A stretch of DNA of 64,000 nucleotides from PGYR01 sp040264895 (lineage in GTDB: Bacteria; Bacteroidota; Ignavibacteria; Kapaibacteriales; UBA2268): contig JBDQHL010000001.1 of the NCBI GenBank assembly GCA_040264895.1, positions 62,001 through 126,000 of the forward strand, read 5' to 3'. A program made the translations under genes and the position numbers. The notes under the pieces were generated by a model. That model was given only the letters and a program-made list of their open reading frames with translations. It had not been told where the DNA came from and made no database searches. Of the stretch, positions 8,701 through 18,251 are shown piece after piece; the stretch's first letter is position 1, and each line of letters starts with the position of its first letter.

Positions 8701-11700
8701 TAGAATAAATCCATTGATCTGAATACACGAGTCGCCATTCTTTCTTCGCCATATCCTAAATTATCTACAGTCAAAGCAATCGACTGCTCATTCAATTCCA
8801 AATCTTCATTGTTAGGACTATTCAGTTGTCTAGGAGGTCTCACACCTGGTGGCATAGTATAAAAATCAGGTGCTCCTTTGTTTTCAAATCTATTCACAAA
8901 TGAAAGTGACATAACTGAATCATTTTCTGGCACATCGAGGAAGTTACTTATTCGCTGCCATTGTGAACCAACCAATTTCCAATCAGCTACTTTAATGTAA
9001 GCAGGGCCACCTTTGAACGATACCCTAATATATTGAACATTAGAAAAAAGTGGATTTCCAACTCTACCAGATGGTCTTCTGATAGGAATTCTGAATTGGA
9101 ACCATCCAGCATCTTGATTACCACCAACTATTTGCGGATTTGTATTTGGGTCAAGATTTGAAATATCAATTTTGTATCTGAAATAACTATTGTCAAGAGT
9201 AATAGTCTGACCATTATTATCATTAAGTATCTCTTTATCTGGGAATTGACCCAATTCTGACTGCGAGGCATTTCCTTCAAAGTTATTATAGTCCAAGAAG
9301 TCATCAGAAGTTCTTTGCCCATCATCCTTCCCAAAATCAAAGAAGTAATTATCTCTTGCAGGATCTTCTTCCAAATTCAATGGAAAAGGGTAATCTTCTT
9401 GTTCCAATTCATCATCCAAAGCATCGATACCAACATCCTCACCCTCATCTATTCTATTATTTGGTAATGGGTTATCTTCAGTTATTCCATCCTCGGTGTC
9501 CAAAGTGCTATTTGCTATTATATCTTCGCTTATCTGACCTAAGTCAATATACATTTCAGTTGATAAATCACCTTTCTGATCAATCTGTAACATCAGTTCT
9601 AAGTACTCGATATTCTCAGTATCAAAGTTGGTATTGAATGAAGATAATAATCTTTGCATACCAGCCCATACTCTCTGCCTATTACCATTTCTATCTAAGA
9701 AAGTACTACTAGCATCATACTCTGGGTTCAATGAATCCAAATATTCTGCATTTCTGTTATATATACCTCTAAAGTATGGCTCATAAGCAAGCTCCATAGG
9801 CGCAATGTTTCTATTACCCACAGTTGTCTGTTGGTCAGGATATACATCTCTTACTGGCACACGTGGGATAAAGTATTTAAACCATGAAAGTCTACCACGA
9901 TAGAAATTTCTGTCTTGCGGAGTATCTCCAATAGAGCTATCCAATGGAGGAGAAGAGAATTGCCATTGCGATGGATTCAAACCTAAACTAATAGACCGCT
10001 CACCACCTTCAAAATTATCCAAATCAACCGCTGCCTCACCATTGTCCGAAGCAATAGTAGATTCTTTTTTGTTTGGTGTAGGGAATATTATAGCCATCTC
10101 ACCACCAATAGTTATATTCGATTCAGCTTTGGTCTCATAAAAAGGCAAAAAATCCAAGGCCTTTGTAAGCCAAGGAGTATCCCACTGCAAGTTACCATCT
10201 AACCCAAATATTGTATTTGATATTGGTTCATTACCTAGCTGAACCCGGTCATTTATGGCAGCAATATTATAGTGCATAAATGTGAAACTGAGCGTGGCGG
10301 TGGCTCGCCGTTTATCCACGAGCAAATAATCCCCTCGCACACCCGCTAAGGTCTTGGTAGCAATTTGTAATAAGTCTTGTTGCTCATATTCTACTTTTAA
10401 GTTTGCACCTGGAGCACTAGCTGAAGCATTTCTTAATGTCAATGTACCAGAGAAATAATCAACTACGTAATCTTGGAATTCGCGCAACTGCCTTCCATCT
10501 AAGAAAACCCTAACACTTCCGGGAGATAAGTTAAAAGCACCCAACGAAATTTTTCCATTTGAACTACCTGAGATCTCACCACCAATAATAAATCTATTTC
10601 GAGCAGTATTCCTTTCTGCAACTACCCGAACTGTATCATAAATATCTGAAAAGATATATTGGTCTGCCAGTGATGGCGTTCCTTGAGCAGCAAAGTAATC
10701 TATTAATCCACCTCTAAATGGTTCGATGGATGGGAATATGATCTCACCCGTTTGCTGATTAAAAAACGGAGAACCAGCTGTTTTATCAAACTCACCATCC
10801 GACTGAGCAGCACCAGAAGTATTTGTCCTATCCACACCAAATATAGTTACTAACTTATCAGGTGAATTAGGCAGAACATCTACTGAATCATTGTCTTGAT
10901 TCAAGTACCAAATACTAATAGTTGTCTCATCTAAGTTCAAATTAGACTTGCCTAATGAATAGATATTTTTCATTTGTCTTGACCATAGAGTATCAAACCC
11001 TGGTTGCAAATTGGGAACTGAGACTAGTTTTAAAATTAAAGTATCTTTCACGTCAACTGAATTGCTAAATGTACCGTGGTACAAATCATCTTCTGCCGCC
11101 GAAGTTGGACCTTCAGTTATGTACGAGACAGCATATTTTCTATCTTGTCTCAAATTTCTAACTGTAAGTGTACCTAGGTTCCTATCAACAATATATTGGT
11201 TTGTATCTAACTTTTGGAACCTTCCTCTTTCAACACTACCAGCAAGTATAGCCACATTGGGATTATTCAGAGCAGCATTATTAATAAAATCAAGTGGATC
11301 ATCTTCAGGTGGTAATGTAGCGTATGCTATTACTTCAGAAACTTGCGGGCTAGTAACTGTATTTGTCGATTCCCAAACCTCGATATCCTTAACCCTTGTA
11401 AAGTTAGCTGACTGTGGTATTACTGGCTTGGGTGATCTCCAATAATCTTTATAAACTGCTTTGTAGTCATTATCCAAGAAGAAGTGATTTTGGGCAAAAT
11501 CTGGTGGTCTAATCTGGAATGGCTCCTTGTTACTACCACCTCTTACATCAACAAAGTTTCTTTCACCTCTTCTTTGTGCGAATATAGTTCTCAAATACAA
11601 TGGCCCAAACTGATAATCAGAACGCACACCAAATAGCGTTTGTCCACCTGTTATTAACTGTGAGTTCAAAGGCAATGAAACATTACCGAACTCCACTAAT

Positions 11701-12452
11701 TTTATGATATCATCTTCATAACCTTCGTAACCAACCTTGAATTGATTGTCATTACCAAAAGTTCTATTTGTATTCCAATCGGTACTTAATCTTAGCTTAT
11801 CACCTATGCCACCACTAACATTTACTCTTATGTCCTGAGAGAAAATGGGGGTTGATTGTGTTTGCCCAAAAGCTGAAACAGTACCTAAGTTCTGCGAATC
11901 CCATCGCCAACCTAATCTTAAGTTTACTTCACCGTTTACATTGATATTGATTTGTGGCTTACCAAAGATACCCATCAATGGGTTTGGTGGAATGGGAATT
12001 GATATCCCAGTAGCATCTGCCATTAATCTTGCCAAATCTCGACTCGAAAGTGCCTTCTTAATATCATAATCAGTTAGCAATGAATCCCAAATCTGGTATG
12101 AAATCATATTTTTTCTAAAATTCAAGTACTGATCTAAGCTCATATCGATACCAGAACTAAGCTCCAAATCATCTACTCTTTCGGTAGCTAATACTCTTTC
12201 ACCGGTTGAATCTATTTCGCTTTCGTAGCTATATCCGTCGAGTGTGTCGGCATCACCAAACACATCTTGCCCATACTTCTGACGATAATACCCTTGGTAA
12301 TCGAAGAAGGGGCTAGAGTAATCACTGGTTGAGTCTTTTTCGAAAATACTTTCGTTTATTTCCAAACTCTCATAGTCCTGCGATTCTGAAATTGAGAAAC
12401 TCAACCCAAAAGCAATGATTACTAAGATATATACACGAATTTTATTGGACAT
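5715..12452 (-). CDS. sprA: T9SS outer-membrane translocon SprA (Sov)
   Basis: A 2245-residue protein starting with a signal peptide (MSNKIRVYILVIIAFGLSFS). SprA/Sov is the giant outer-membrane beta-barrel through which T9SS cargo leaves the periplasm; its usual length is about 2300-2500 residues. Recognisable family segments include the PNPLMGIFGKPQININVNG stretch near residue 160, the LRLSTDWNTNRTFGNDNQFK strand, and the final QVGLDLRISLAGGR strand at the C-terminus. The many amphipathic beta strands with aromatic girdles fit a barrel. The 6.7-kb frame is unbroken. It stands alone on its strand, diverging from dps across a 281-bp gap, and would export the T9SS cargo encoded elsewhere in the window. 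Confidence 0.95.
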   Translation of the reverse strand: MSNKIRVYILVIIAFGLSFSISESQDYESLEINESIFEKDSTSDYSSPFFDYQGYYRQKYGQDVFGDADTLDGYSYESEIDSTGERVLATERVDDLELSSGIDMSLDQYLNFRKNMISYQIWDSLLTDYDIKKALSSRDLARLMADATGISIPIPPNPLMGIFGKPQININVNGEVNLRLGWRWDSQNLGTVSAFGQTQSTPIFSQDIRVNVSGGIGDKLRLSTDWNTNRTFGNDNQFKVGYEGYEDDIIKLVEFGNVSLPLNSQLITGGQTLFGVRSDYQFGPLYLRTIFAQRRGERNFVDVRGGSNKEPFQIRPPDFAQNHFFLDNDYKAVYKDYWRSPKPVIPQSANFTRVKDIEVWESTNTVTSPQVSEVIAYATLPPEDDPLDFINNAALNNPNVAILAGSVERGRFQKLDTNQYIVDRNLGTLTVRNLRQDRKYAVSYITEGPTSAAEDDLYHGTFSNSVDVKDTLILKLVSVPNLQPGFDTLWSRQMKNIYSLGKSNLNLDETTISIWYLNQDNDSVDVLPNSPDKLVTIFGVDRTNTSGAAQSDGEFDKTAGSPFFNQQTGEIIFPSIEPFRGGLIDYFAAQGTPSLADQYIFSDIYDTVRVVAERNTARNRFIIGGEISGSSNGKISLGAFNLSPGSVRVFLDGRQLREFQDYVVDYFSGTLTLRNASASAPGANLKVEYEQQDLLQIATKTLAGVRGDYLLVDKRRATATLSFTFMHYNIAAINDRVQLGNEPISNTIFGLDGNLQWDTPWLTKALDFLPFYETKAESNITIGGEMAIIFPTPNKKESTIASDNGEAAVDLDNFEGGERSISLGLNPSQWQFSSPPLDSSIGDTPQDRNFYRGRLSWFKYFIPRVPVRDVYPDQQTTVGNRNIAPMELAYEPYFRGIYNRNAEYLDSLNPEYDASSTFLDRNGNRQRVWAGMQRLLSSFNTNFDTENIEYLELMLQIDQKGDLSTEMYIDLGQISEDIIANSTLDTEDGITEDNPLPNNRIDEGEDVGIDALDDELEQEDYPFPLNLEEDPARDNYFFDFGKDDGQRTSDDFLDYNNFEGNASQSELGQFPDKEILNDNNGQTITLDNSYFRYKIDISNLDPNTNPQIVGGNQDAGWFQFRIPIRRPSGRVGNPLFSNVQYIRVSFKGGPAYIKVADWKLVGSQWQRISNFLDVPENDSVMSLSFVNRFENKGAPDFYTMPPGVRPPRQLNSPNNEDLELNEQSIALTVDNLGYGEERMATRVFRSMDLFYYKKLKFFYHGDGSMPGEAIPGVTPKGYAFIRFGTDSSNYYEYRKPITRGWTDVQINLEELTAIKQIRDTSLKRDRQEFAVPGDPTAVFAVKGSPVVTRVSFIGLGIANPEERYPNDLTTTVWFNELRLTKPEASSDIAAIASSSVKLADLGTIDASFRTQEPNFHRLEERFGNRMQTTKFTINMQGQLNKFMPESFKGVNLPISYTHTEKVETPEFQANNDVNLDVAANLAKERALDNGATEDEAQEVADALVKRSQTLVVQDSWGMNGVKLGLPINHWTVNETLNKLVLGYNYTQEYQRTPVYEQKFNWEWRADVRYTNRIPELLSVQPFTWSDSVPVLETYSEAKYNFLPNAIGFGLNVSRQRRTEQSRFLDFASPVVRDFTANRTANFSWKFVEGGFLNPLLDYNFSTRSSLVRFEAGSDGTQRTGSELAKTVLLNDGALINFGDDINHTQNVTLNFTPQLPNIANINKYFKITGQYVVDYQWTNPLHPDPALLDVAKQANYNSTTRFTGTIGLEQLGNSWFGTGGKTSLTRQIPKDTSTSFWSELGSAFKFIFLDFKTVRVGLNQTNSSINPGVYGGTGLTNFWGFGNSSRPQGPSLPYQLGLVSSPHGGFKATPSAAFPFIGFEAFDGLRPPNAILQDNFNQATTFDIATSRPLWKGAELDLKWNSTVSYNRNETVLTDNDGVPTYTNVIALKSFSRSYMSFPTIFGFNPFGNTMDAVVEEYNNRAAAIENSGISELEQNRAKQRALSESFFEELEAFSISGGAARKFLPAPNYGITWEGLEEWGIWSDYVKKVRFEHRYQALYDEAIKITDKGEAYENQMVQYGFQPMLGVTWTFDDEKLDGQLTANLRWNSTSNFNLSSSSRSIIEKTSTNEISAQANYTMKSLEWEFLGLSLENNIEYSFLFSIKDNSRATFDVSDEAGLNENEGRELQGDTQITIEPRIRYSLSNRVTASFFFRYDATVTAGAANPGFSTTQVGLDLRISLAGGR

Positions 12453-12733
12453 TCTGCCACTAATTATGAGGTATTCTTACTATATACAAAAAGCATACCA
12501 TACTGATATAATTTATAAATATTGGTCAATTGTAACTAAGTAGCAGTTTTCTATAGGCATATGTAAATTTATATTAAAAAATTATTCTAAAAGTACGATT
12601 TCAAAACTTTCAAGTTACTTATAAACATTGAATAGATAAAATAATCACATTAAGATGAAAAAAATAATCTCCCTACTTTTACGTTCTTTTAGGTAACACA
12701 AGCTTTTTATAATTAAAAGGACATAAAAAAAAT

Positions 12734-13204
12734 ATGAAGAATTCAATAGGATTAGATTCAGAAAAAATTAAAGAATTGACAAGTAAATTAAATGACTTAT
12801 TAGCTAATTATCAACTATACTATCAAAACTTAAGAGGGTTTCACTGGAACCTAAAAGGTAATGATTTTTTCACGCTTCATGTAAAGTTTGAAGAACTTTA
12901 TAATGCTGCACAAGAATCAATAGACGAAATTGCAGAGAGAATTGTTACATTAGAAGCTGTCCCATTGCATACATATAGCGATTATGTTGCAAAATCGGAC
13001 ATAGCGGAACACAAGAATGTAACTACTTCTTCCGATTCAGTAAATAAGGTTGTGGAGAATTTATCTATCTTAATTAATAAAGAAAGAGAAGCTCTGGAAG
13101 TAGCTGACAGCGCTGGAGACGAAAGTACAGTAGATATGATGACAGAGTTGATAAGATTCCAAGAAAAGACAATGTGGATGCTAAATTCATTCAATCATAA
13201 GTAA
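12734..13204 (+). CDS. dps: Dps-family ferritin-like DNA-protection protein
   Basis: A 156-residue protein of the Dps/ferritin-like family. Dps dodecamers oxidise and store iron with hydrogen peroxide and can protect DNA. The intersubunit ferroxidase ligands are in the expected places: H37 in GFHWNLKG, H49, D64 and E68 in SIDEIAERI. An RBS-like AAAAGGA lies 10-15 bases before the ATG. It is a single-gene unit, with a strong terminator after it and a 281-bp upstream gap shared with the divergent sprA. No clear TAnnTTTG promoter box was seen in that gap. Confidence 0.93.
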   Translation: MKNSIGLDSEKIKELTSKLNDLLANYQLYYQNLRGFHWNLKGNDFFTLHVKFEELYNAAQESIDEIAERIVTLEAVPLHTYSDYVAKSDIAEHKNVTTSSDSVNKVVENLSILINKEREALEVADSAGDESTVDMMTELIRFQEKTMWMLNSFNHK

Positions 13205-13233
13205 AAACCCCAACTATTTATTTATGAATACAC

Positions 13234-13267
13234 CTACTTCAGATTTCTCTGAAGTAGATTTTTTTAT
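13234..13267 (+). terminator. Intrinsic terminator after dps
   Basis: A perfect 10-bp stem, CTACTTCAGA / TCTGAAGTAG with loop TTTC, is followed by ATTTTTTTATTT. It sits 30 bp after the dps stop. Confidence 0.9.
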
Positions 13268-13346
13268 TTAATCAAATAAGATTAAACGGCGATTTACGTA
13301 ATTTATAGAACAAAAAAATCAAGAATTAAGAAAATAGAATTAGAAC

Positions 13347-14054
13347 ATGACAACACAATCACTAATTGGCAAAAACATACTCATAACTGGTTCAACTAAA
13401 GGAATTGGTCTAGCTATAGCTAACAAAGTGGCAGATATGGGAGCCACACCTATCATTACAGGCAGAGATATTAGTAACAAAGATAAGTTCCCAGACAGTG
13501 CTTTAGTCTATTCTGTTGATTTATCTGAAGTGAGTGAAATAAAAAAATTAAGCGATGAGCTAAAACAAAAGAACATTAGCATAGATATACTGATAAATAA
13601 TGCTGGTACAACTGTAGTCAAAAACTTAGCAGATATGAGCTTGGAAGACTTCGATAAAGTTAATAATCTCAACTATCGCTCTGTGTTCGCTATTACAAAA
13701 GAATTCCTACCTGATATAATCAAGACCAAAGGTGGATTAATAAATATATTATCGGTAGCAGTTCGTGATGTTTTTTCTGGCAATTCGCTATACTCTTCAA
13801 GTAAATCGGCAGTTACCAATATGATGAATGTACTTAGAGAAGAGATGCGAGAAAACAGCGTAGATGTTGTCAATGTATTCCCAGGTGCAACTAGCACAGA
13901 CTTATGGCCAGATGATTTGCGTAGTGAACATGAGCACAAAATGATGTCAGCTGAAGAAGTAGCCGATGCAGTTGGAGCTCTCATCCCATCTATTGCCAAT
14001 GGAAATCTGACCGTAGAAGAATTAGTCCTAAGACCAAAATCAGGCAATATATAG
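13347..14054 (+). CDS. Short-chain dehydrogenase/reductase
   Basis: A 235-residue classical SDR with a Rossmann fold. The cofactor motif TGSTKGIG is at residues 14-21 and NNAG at 84-87. The catalytic residues are S136 and the Y149/K153 pair in YSSSK. R40 after the second strand suggests NADP preference (inference). SDRs oxidise or reduce hydroxyl/carbonyl groups on many substrates and the substrate here is unknown. UvrC starts 3 bases after its stop, so the two genes are probably co-transcribed, although no functional link is evident. Confidence 0.9.
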   Translation: MTTQSLIGKNILITGSTKGIGLAIANKVADMGATPIITGRDISNKDKFPDSALVYSVDLSEVSEIKKLSDELKQKNISIDILINNAGTTVVKNLADMSLEDFDKVNNLNYRSVFAITKEFLPDIIKTKGGLINILSVAVRDVFSGNSLYSSSKSAVTNMMNVLREEMRENSVDVVNVFPGATSTDLWPDDLRSEHEHKMMSAEEVADAVGALIPSIANGNLTVEELVLRPKSGNI

Positions 14055-14057
14055 TCA

Positions 14058-15887
14058 ATGGATTTGAAGTCCAAAATAGCAAACTTACCTCAGAAACCCG
14101 GAATTTATCAGTATAAAAATAAGAACGGGAATATAATCTATGTCGGTAAGGCAATTAAGCTTCGCAACAGGGTGCGTTCATATTTTAATAGGCAGAAGCA
14201 ACACGATGCTAAGACTAAGGCATTAGTCAAAAAAATAGACGATGTTGAGATAATCGTGACCGATTCAGAAGCTGAAGCACTAATACTGGAAGATACATTA
14301 ATCAAAAAGCACAAACCTCGCTACAATGTTAACCTGAAAGATGATAAGTCTTACCCATTTATCAAGGTTACCAGCGAACCATACCCTCGTATTTTCCAGA
14401 CCCGAAATGTTGTAAAAGATGGATCAAAATACTATGGTCCATTCACCAAAGTAGGTGATATGCGTAGGGTATTAGAACTACTACACAAAATATTCAAATT
14501 CAGAACTTGTAAGCTCACCATCAACGAAGAGACTATCAGAGAAAAAAAACACAAAGTCTGCTTAGAATATCACATAAAAAAATGCGATGGCCCATGCGAA
14601 GGACTCATTGATAAGACAGAATATAACCAAAATGTAGCATTTGCGAAAAGTATTCTTAATGGTAAAACACGTGATTTGGAGCGATTCCTTCAGCAAAGAA
14701 TGGATGAACTTTCTGAGGAAATGAACTTTGAGGAAGCTGCAAAAACAAGAGATCAACTCGGCGCCATAAGGCAGTTCGTATCAAGACAGAAAGTCGTCAC
14801 TGCAGATGCAATAGATAGAGATGTGTTTGGAATATACAGACAAGAAAATACCGTTTGTTCTATTGTATTCACTGTCCGCGAAGGTAAGCTAATAGGTAGG
14901 AAACACTTCATCATAAAAAAAACAGACGAGCTAAGTGATGCTGAAATATTACAAAGAACAATAGATAGCTGGTATTCACAACAAGAATTTGTACCAAAAG
15001 AAATATTTTTACCAGTAGAAATAGAAGATTTAGAAACTCTAACTACCATACTTTCTGAAAAGCGAAATGCCACAGTGCATATAAAAATTCCGAAAATTGG
15101 TGATAAACGACACCTCATCGACTTAGCAGAAAATAATGCTCAATATATTCTTAAGGAATACTTATTAGCGATAAGTAAACGTGAGCAATCTATACCACAT
15201 TCAGTTCAGGCACTTCAACGGGATTTGAGATTGAAAAAGCCACCAAGAATAATAGAGTGCTTTGACAATTCGCACCTGCAAGGCACCGAACTTGTCAGCT
15301 CTATGGTCTGCTTTGTAGATGGTAAACCCAAGAAATCGGAATATCGAAAGTACAAGAACAAAACCGTTAATAAAAACGATGACTTTGCAGCTATGCGCGA
15401 AGTAGTAGAAAGACGATACCGAGGATTAGTAGAACGAAAAGAGCGATTGCCTGACCTAATAATAATAGACGGCGGAAAAGGACAACTTTCTTCTGCCGAA
15501 AGAATACTAAGAGACTTAGGTATATTCGACAAAGTAACAGTAGTCGGTTTAGCTAAGCGATTGGAAGAAGTATTTTTCCCTGGGCAGAAAGAGGCGATTC
15601 TACTACCACGTACATCTAGCTCACTCAGACTAATACAGCAACTACGTGACGAGGCACATCGCTTTGCTATCACATTCCATAGGAATTTGCGTTCTAAGCG
15701 AACATTCAAAACTGAACTAACAGACATATCAGGAATTGGCAAAAAAACTGCAGTGAAATTACTTAAAGAGCTCGGTTCAGTAGATGGAGTAAAAAACTCA
15801 ACAATTGCTCAGCTCAAAGTACACTTAGGCGATAAGCAAGCAAAAGTAGTACATAAGTACTTCAATGAATCCAAAGAAGATAATTAA
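14058..15887 (+). CDS. uvrC: Excinuclease ABC subunit C
   Basis: A 609-residue UvrC, the nuclease making both incisions in nucleotide excision repair. In order it has an N-terminal GIY-YIG domain (PGIYQYKNKNGNIIYVGKA, residues about 14-32), a Cys cluster (CLEYHIKKCDGPC, about residue 170), a UVR motif (MNFEEAAKTRDQL), the RNase H-like C-terminal nuclease domain (ECFDNSHLQG, IIIDGGKGQL), and a helix-hairpin-helix end (ISGIGKKTAVKLLKELGS). The length is normal for the family. It starts 3 bases after the SDR stop, which supports this start codon. Confidence 0.97.
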   Translation: MDLKSKIANLPQKPGIYQYKNKNGNIIYVGKAIKLRNRVRSYFNRQKQHDAKTKALVKKIDDVEIIVTDSEAEALILEDTLIKKHKPRYNVNLKDDKSYPFIKVTSEPYPRIFQTRNVVKDGSKYYGPFTKVGDMRRVLELLHKIFKFRTCKLTINEETIREKKHKVCLEYHIKKCDGPCEGLIDKTEYNQNVAFAKSILNGKTRDLERFLQQRMDELSEEMNFEEAAKTRDQLGAIRQFVSRQKVVTADAIDRDVFGIYRQENTVCSIVFTVREGKLIGRKHFIIKKTDELSDAEILQRTIDSWYSQQEFVPKEIFLPVEIEDLETLTTILSEKRNATVHIKIPKIGDKRHLIDLAENNAQYILKEYLLAISKREQSIPHSVQALQRDLRLKKPPRIIECFDNSHLQGTELVSSMVCFVDGKPKKSEYRKYKNKTVNKNDDFAAMREVVERRYRGLVERKERLPDLIIIDGGKGQLSSAERILRDLGIFDKVTVVGLAKRLEEVFFPGQKEAILLPRTSSSLRLIQQLRDEAHRFAITFHRNLRSKRTFKTELTDISGIGKKTAVKLLKELGSVDGVKNSTIAQLKVHLGDKQAKVVHKYFNESKEDN

Positions 15888-15958
15888 TAAACAAGTCATG
15901 TTATCCTGACCAGACTTTTGCAATTCTATATATCAATAAGTGCAATAATTTATTATAT

Positions 15959-16237
15959 TTGTTGTATATTATACATAATGATGATGGCAATGGAAATATG
16001 GTCGTTCCAGGTATTATCAGTAGAACAAAAGTTTCAGCTGGATTGAACCAAAACGTAGAAGTTACTCTAAACCAAGGTGTGATTATTGAGCCAGGCCAAA
16101 AGTTATTCCCTATGTTGCACATAGATAACGGAGAGAAAGACAAATATGAATTCCCATCAGCTGATCCACCAGAAGTATTCGGATTTGATGAAGAAGGAAA
16201 TCCTATTGTTATAGTTACAGAAATAGACGTATTATAA
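15959..16237 (+). CDS. Small DUF7282-like protein, possibly an N-terminally truncated remnant
   Basis: A 92-residue reading frame with a TTG start and no obvious RBS. Its sequence (YIIHNDDGNG, GIISRTKVSAG, LFPMLHIDNGEKDKYEFP) matches the pattern of DUF7282 domains, small beta-sandwich modules of secreted proteins. The usual N-terminal strand and any signal peptide are missing, although the frame stays open upstream to the uvrC end. It may be a domain fragment of a lost exported protein or a real small gene with an unconventional start. The terminator directly after it favours some transcription. Confidence 0.45.
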   Translation: MLYIIHNDDGNGNMVVPGIISRTKVSAGLNQNVEVTLNQGVIIEPGQKLFPMLHIDNGEKDKYEFPSADPPEVFGFDEEGNPIVIVTEIDVL

Positions 16238-16271
16238 GTTTATTCTCATAATAGTATAATTTTATTTATAA

Positions 16272-16307
16272 AACACCTCATTTGCTAAGCAGATGGGGTG
16301 TTTTTTT
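16272..16307 (+). terminator. Intrinsic terminator after the DUF7282-like ORF
   Basis: A 14-bp stem (AACACCTCATTTGC / GCAGATGGGGTGTT, with T-G pairs, loop TAA) runs straight into seven T. It ends the uvrC-region transcript. Confidence 0.9.
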
Positions 16308-16380
16308 ATTTTGATATAAAAACTCTTCTCGTTTTAGATATTTCCATCTGATAATTCTTTATTATTTATAAAAATAATAC

Positions 16381-16420
16381 TATTTTTGCTTTGAGGATTA
16401 CTATAGTGGGTACACTATAA
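16381..16420 (+). promoter_or_regulatory. Bacteroidota-type -7 box with adjacent operator-like dyad
   Basis: TATTTTTG at 16381-16388 is an exact TAnnTTTG match. Fifteen bases later comes a perfect 7-bp dyad, TATAGTG-GGTA-CACTATA (16403-16420), about where a transcription start or operator would lie. No TTG was seen at the expected -33 spacing, so the promoter call is tentative. It would serve the hydrolase gene starting at 16478. Confidence 0.4.
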
Positions 16421-16477
16421 ATAAATACTTAAAGTGATTTTATTCATTTCTTATTAATATAAACTGAAATTTCTACA

Positions 16478-18076
16478 ATGATTCAAATGTCAAAAAATAT
16501 AAGAAAAACAATTTTTATAAATACTTTTTTAGTAGTTATATGTATACTTTCTTCTCAACATCTTCTAGCTCAACATACTTATGGTAGTTTTTATACAGAT
16601 GACGCTTATGTAAATTACATTCTTGCTGAAAATAAAAAAGAGGACGCTACAATTGTTATGGTTCCAGGAGCAAATTTATCTACTTATATATATATTACAA
16701 CACCCGATGGTAGAAAAGGCTGGGCTGAATTATTTGCTGACAAAGGTTATGACGTTTATATGGTAAATGATCCCCGTTACGATTTTGCAACAGGTGGATT
16801 TATAGAACCCTTCATAGTGCCAGACAACGGTAAAGAGGCAACACCTGGCTCAATGCAAGGTGGGCAAAACGATATATGGAGACGATGGGGTTTTGGCACA
16901 TCTCAAGGAAATCCTTATCCAGATGCATTGTTTCCAACCGAATATTTTGATACTTTTGCGGAAAACTACCCATATCTAGGTAATTCCGATCAAAACTATT
17001 ATGATGCTATTAAAGCAGTCATTGATTCAACTAATGGAAAGGTATGGCTTTTAGCACATAGTGCTGGAGCTAGCAGAGTTGTCACTGCAGCCAAGGATAT
17101 GACTCAAATGGTAAACGGACTTATACTTATAGAACCAGCTGGTCCACCAGATGCTGATGACTTCCCTGATTTAAACGGTTTAAATATGTTAGGAGTTTAT
17201 GGTGATTACATAACCTCTAGGAACCAAACAAATAGGAAACTAGCAACTGAACAAGCAGCAGAATTTTTTAGTAATTCTGGAGGAGTCGCAAATGTTATTT
17301 CACTTCCAGAAGATTCTCTGGTTTATGGAAATAGTCATTTATTGATGCAAGATATGAATAGTAAGGAAATATTTGAAATTGTCGAGACTTGGTTACAACA
17401 ATTCAGCTCAACAACTTCGATTGAAAGCAATGAAATAGATGAAAATATAAGAGGACAAAAATATGATGTAGAAGAAGATGCTTTTTATTATTTATACTTA
17501 CCCGATGATTTAGGAAAAAGATTATCAAAATATGAATATAAGAAGAATAAAGTCACAAATCTTTATGAAGGACTATTAGGGTATAGACAAATCTAGTTTA
17601 GTGATAATAATGAGATTTATTTATATGAAAATGGTGTATTGCATAATCTAATTCTTAATGAATTTTTGAGATTAAGACCTGTAGATGCAATACAATATAC
17701 TGCTTCTTCATGCGAAGGATTAGAAACTATATTAATTAGAGAAAAAACTTCATTACAAAGTCATAAGTTAAGAAAAATAAATGTAGATGATTTATTGACT
17801 AATATTGAAACTGGTTATAATAATACAGAAAATTATTTATATCCTAACCCAACAACAGAAGATATAAATATACAACTCAACAACAAATACGCATCCGAAT
17901 TTCATTATGAGTTAATCTCAACTGCTGATCTAGTAGTTCAATCAAATCCATTAGGTATTATTAATCCAAGTGGACAAAGCAGAATTGACATTTCAAATCT
18001 TGCAAATGGGCATTACTCGTTGAGGATTTACAGCGAGAGAGAAGAATTCATATTCAGCATTATAAAAGAGGTGTAG
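16478..18076 (+). pseudogene. Secreted alpha/beta hydrolase with T9SS tail, split by an in-frame TAG
   Basis: The first part (16478-17596, 372 residues) has a signal peptide ending near LLAQ and an alpha/beta-hydrolase fold, with the nucleophile elbow AHSAGAS and a likely catalytic His in GNSHLLMQD. The fold resembles secreted esterases/lipases. A TAG at 17594-17596 stops it. Translation continues in the same frame without further stops to 18076 and ends in a T9SS type A sorting domain (YLYPNPTTEDINIQL ... NGHYSLRIYS). The gene looks like one cargo protein of about 530 residues, with a single C-to-T-type nonsense change (CAG to TAG would do). The hydrolase domain alone might reach the periplasm but would lack its export signal. 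Alternatives are a sequencing error or stop readthrough. Confidence 0.75.
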
Positions 18077-18251
18077 GTTTCCTACTTGCTAATTCATTCA
18101 TTTTGATTAATTTACAGCCTAGATAATTATATTAAAAATCTAATTCGGCACACTAAACGTACAATATATAAACAAAACAATCATCCATTAATTAAACAAT
18201 CCCATTATTTGTGACAAAAGTCATATAAAACTGTTAATAACTTAAGTAGCT

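Noticed and set aside
13673..14074. Minus-strand frame opposite the SDR gene.
   Set aside because: Shadow of a gene with complete SDR motifs.
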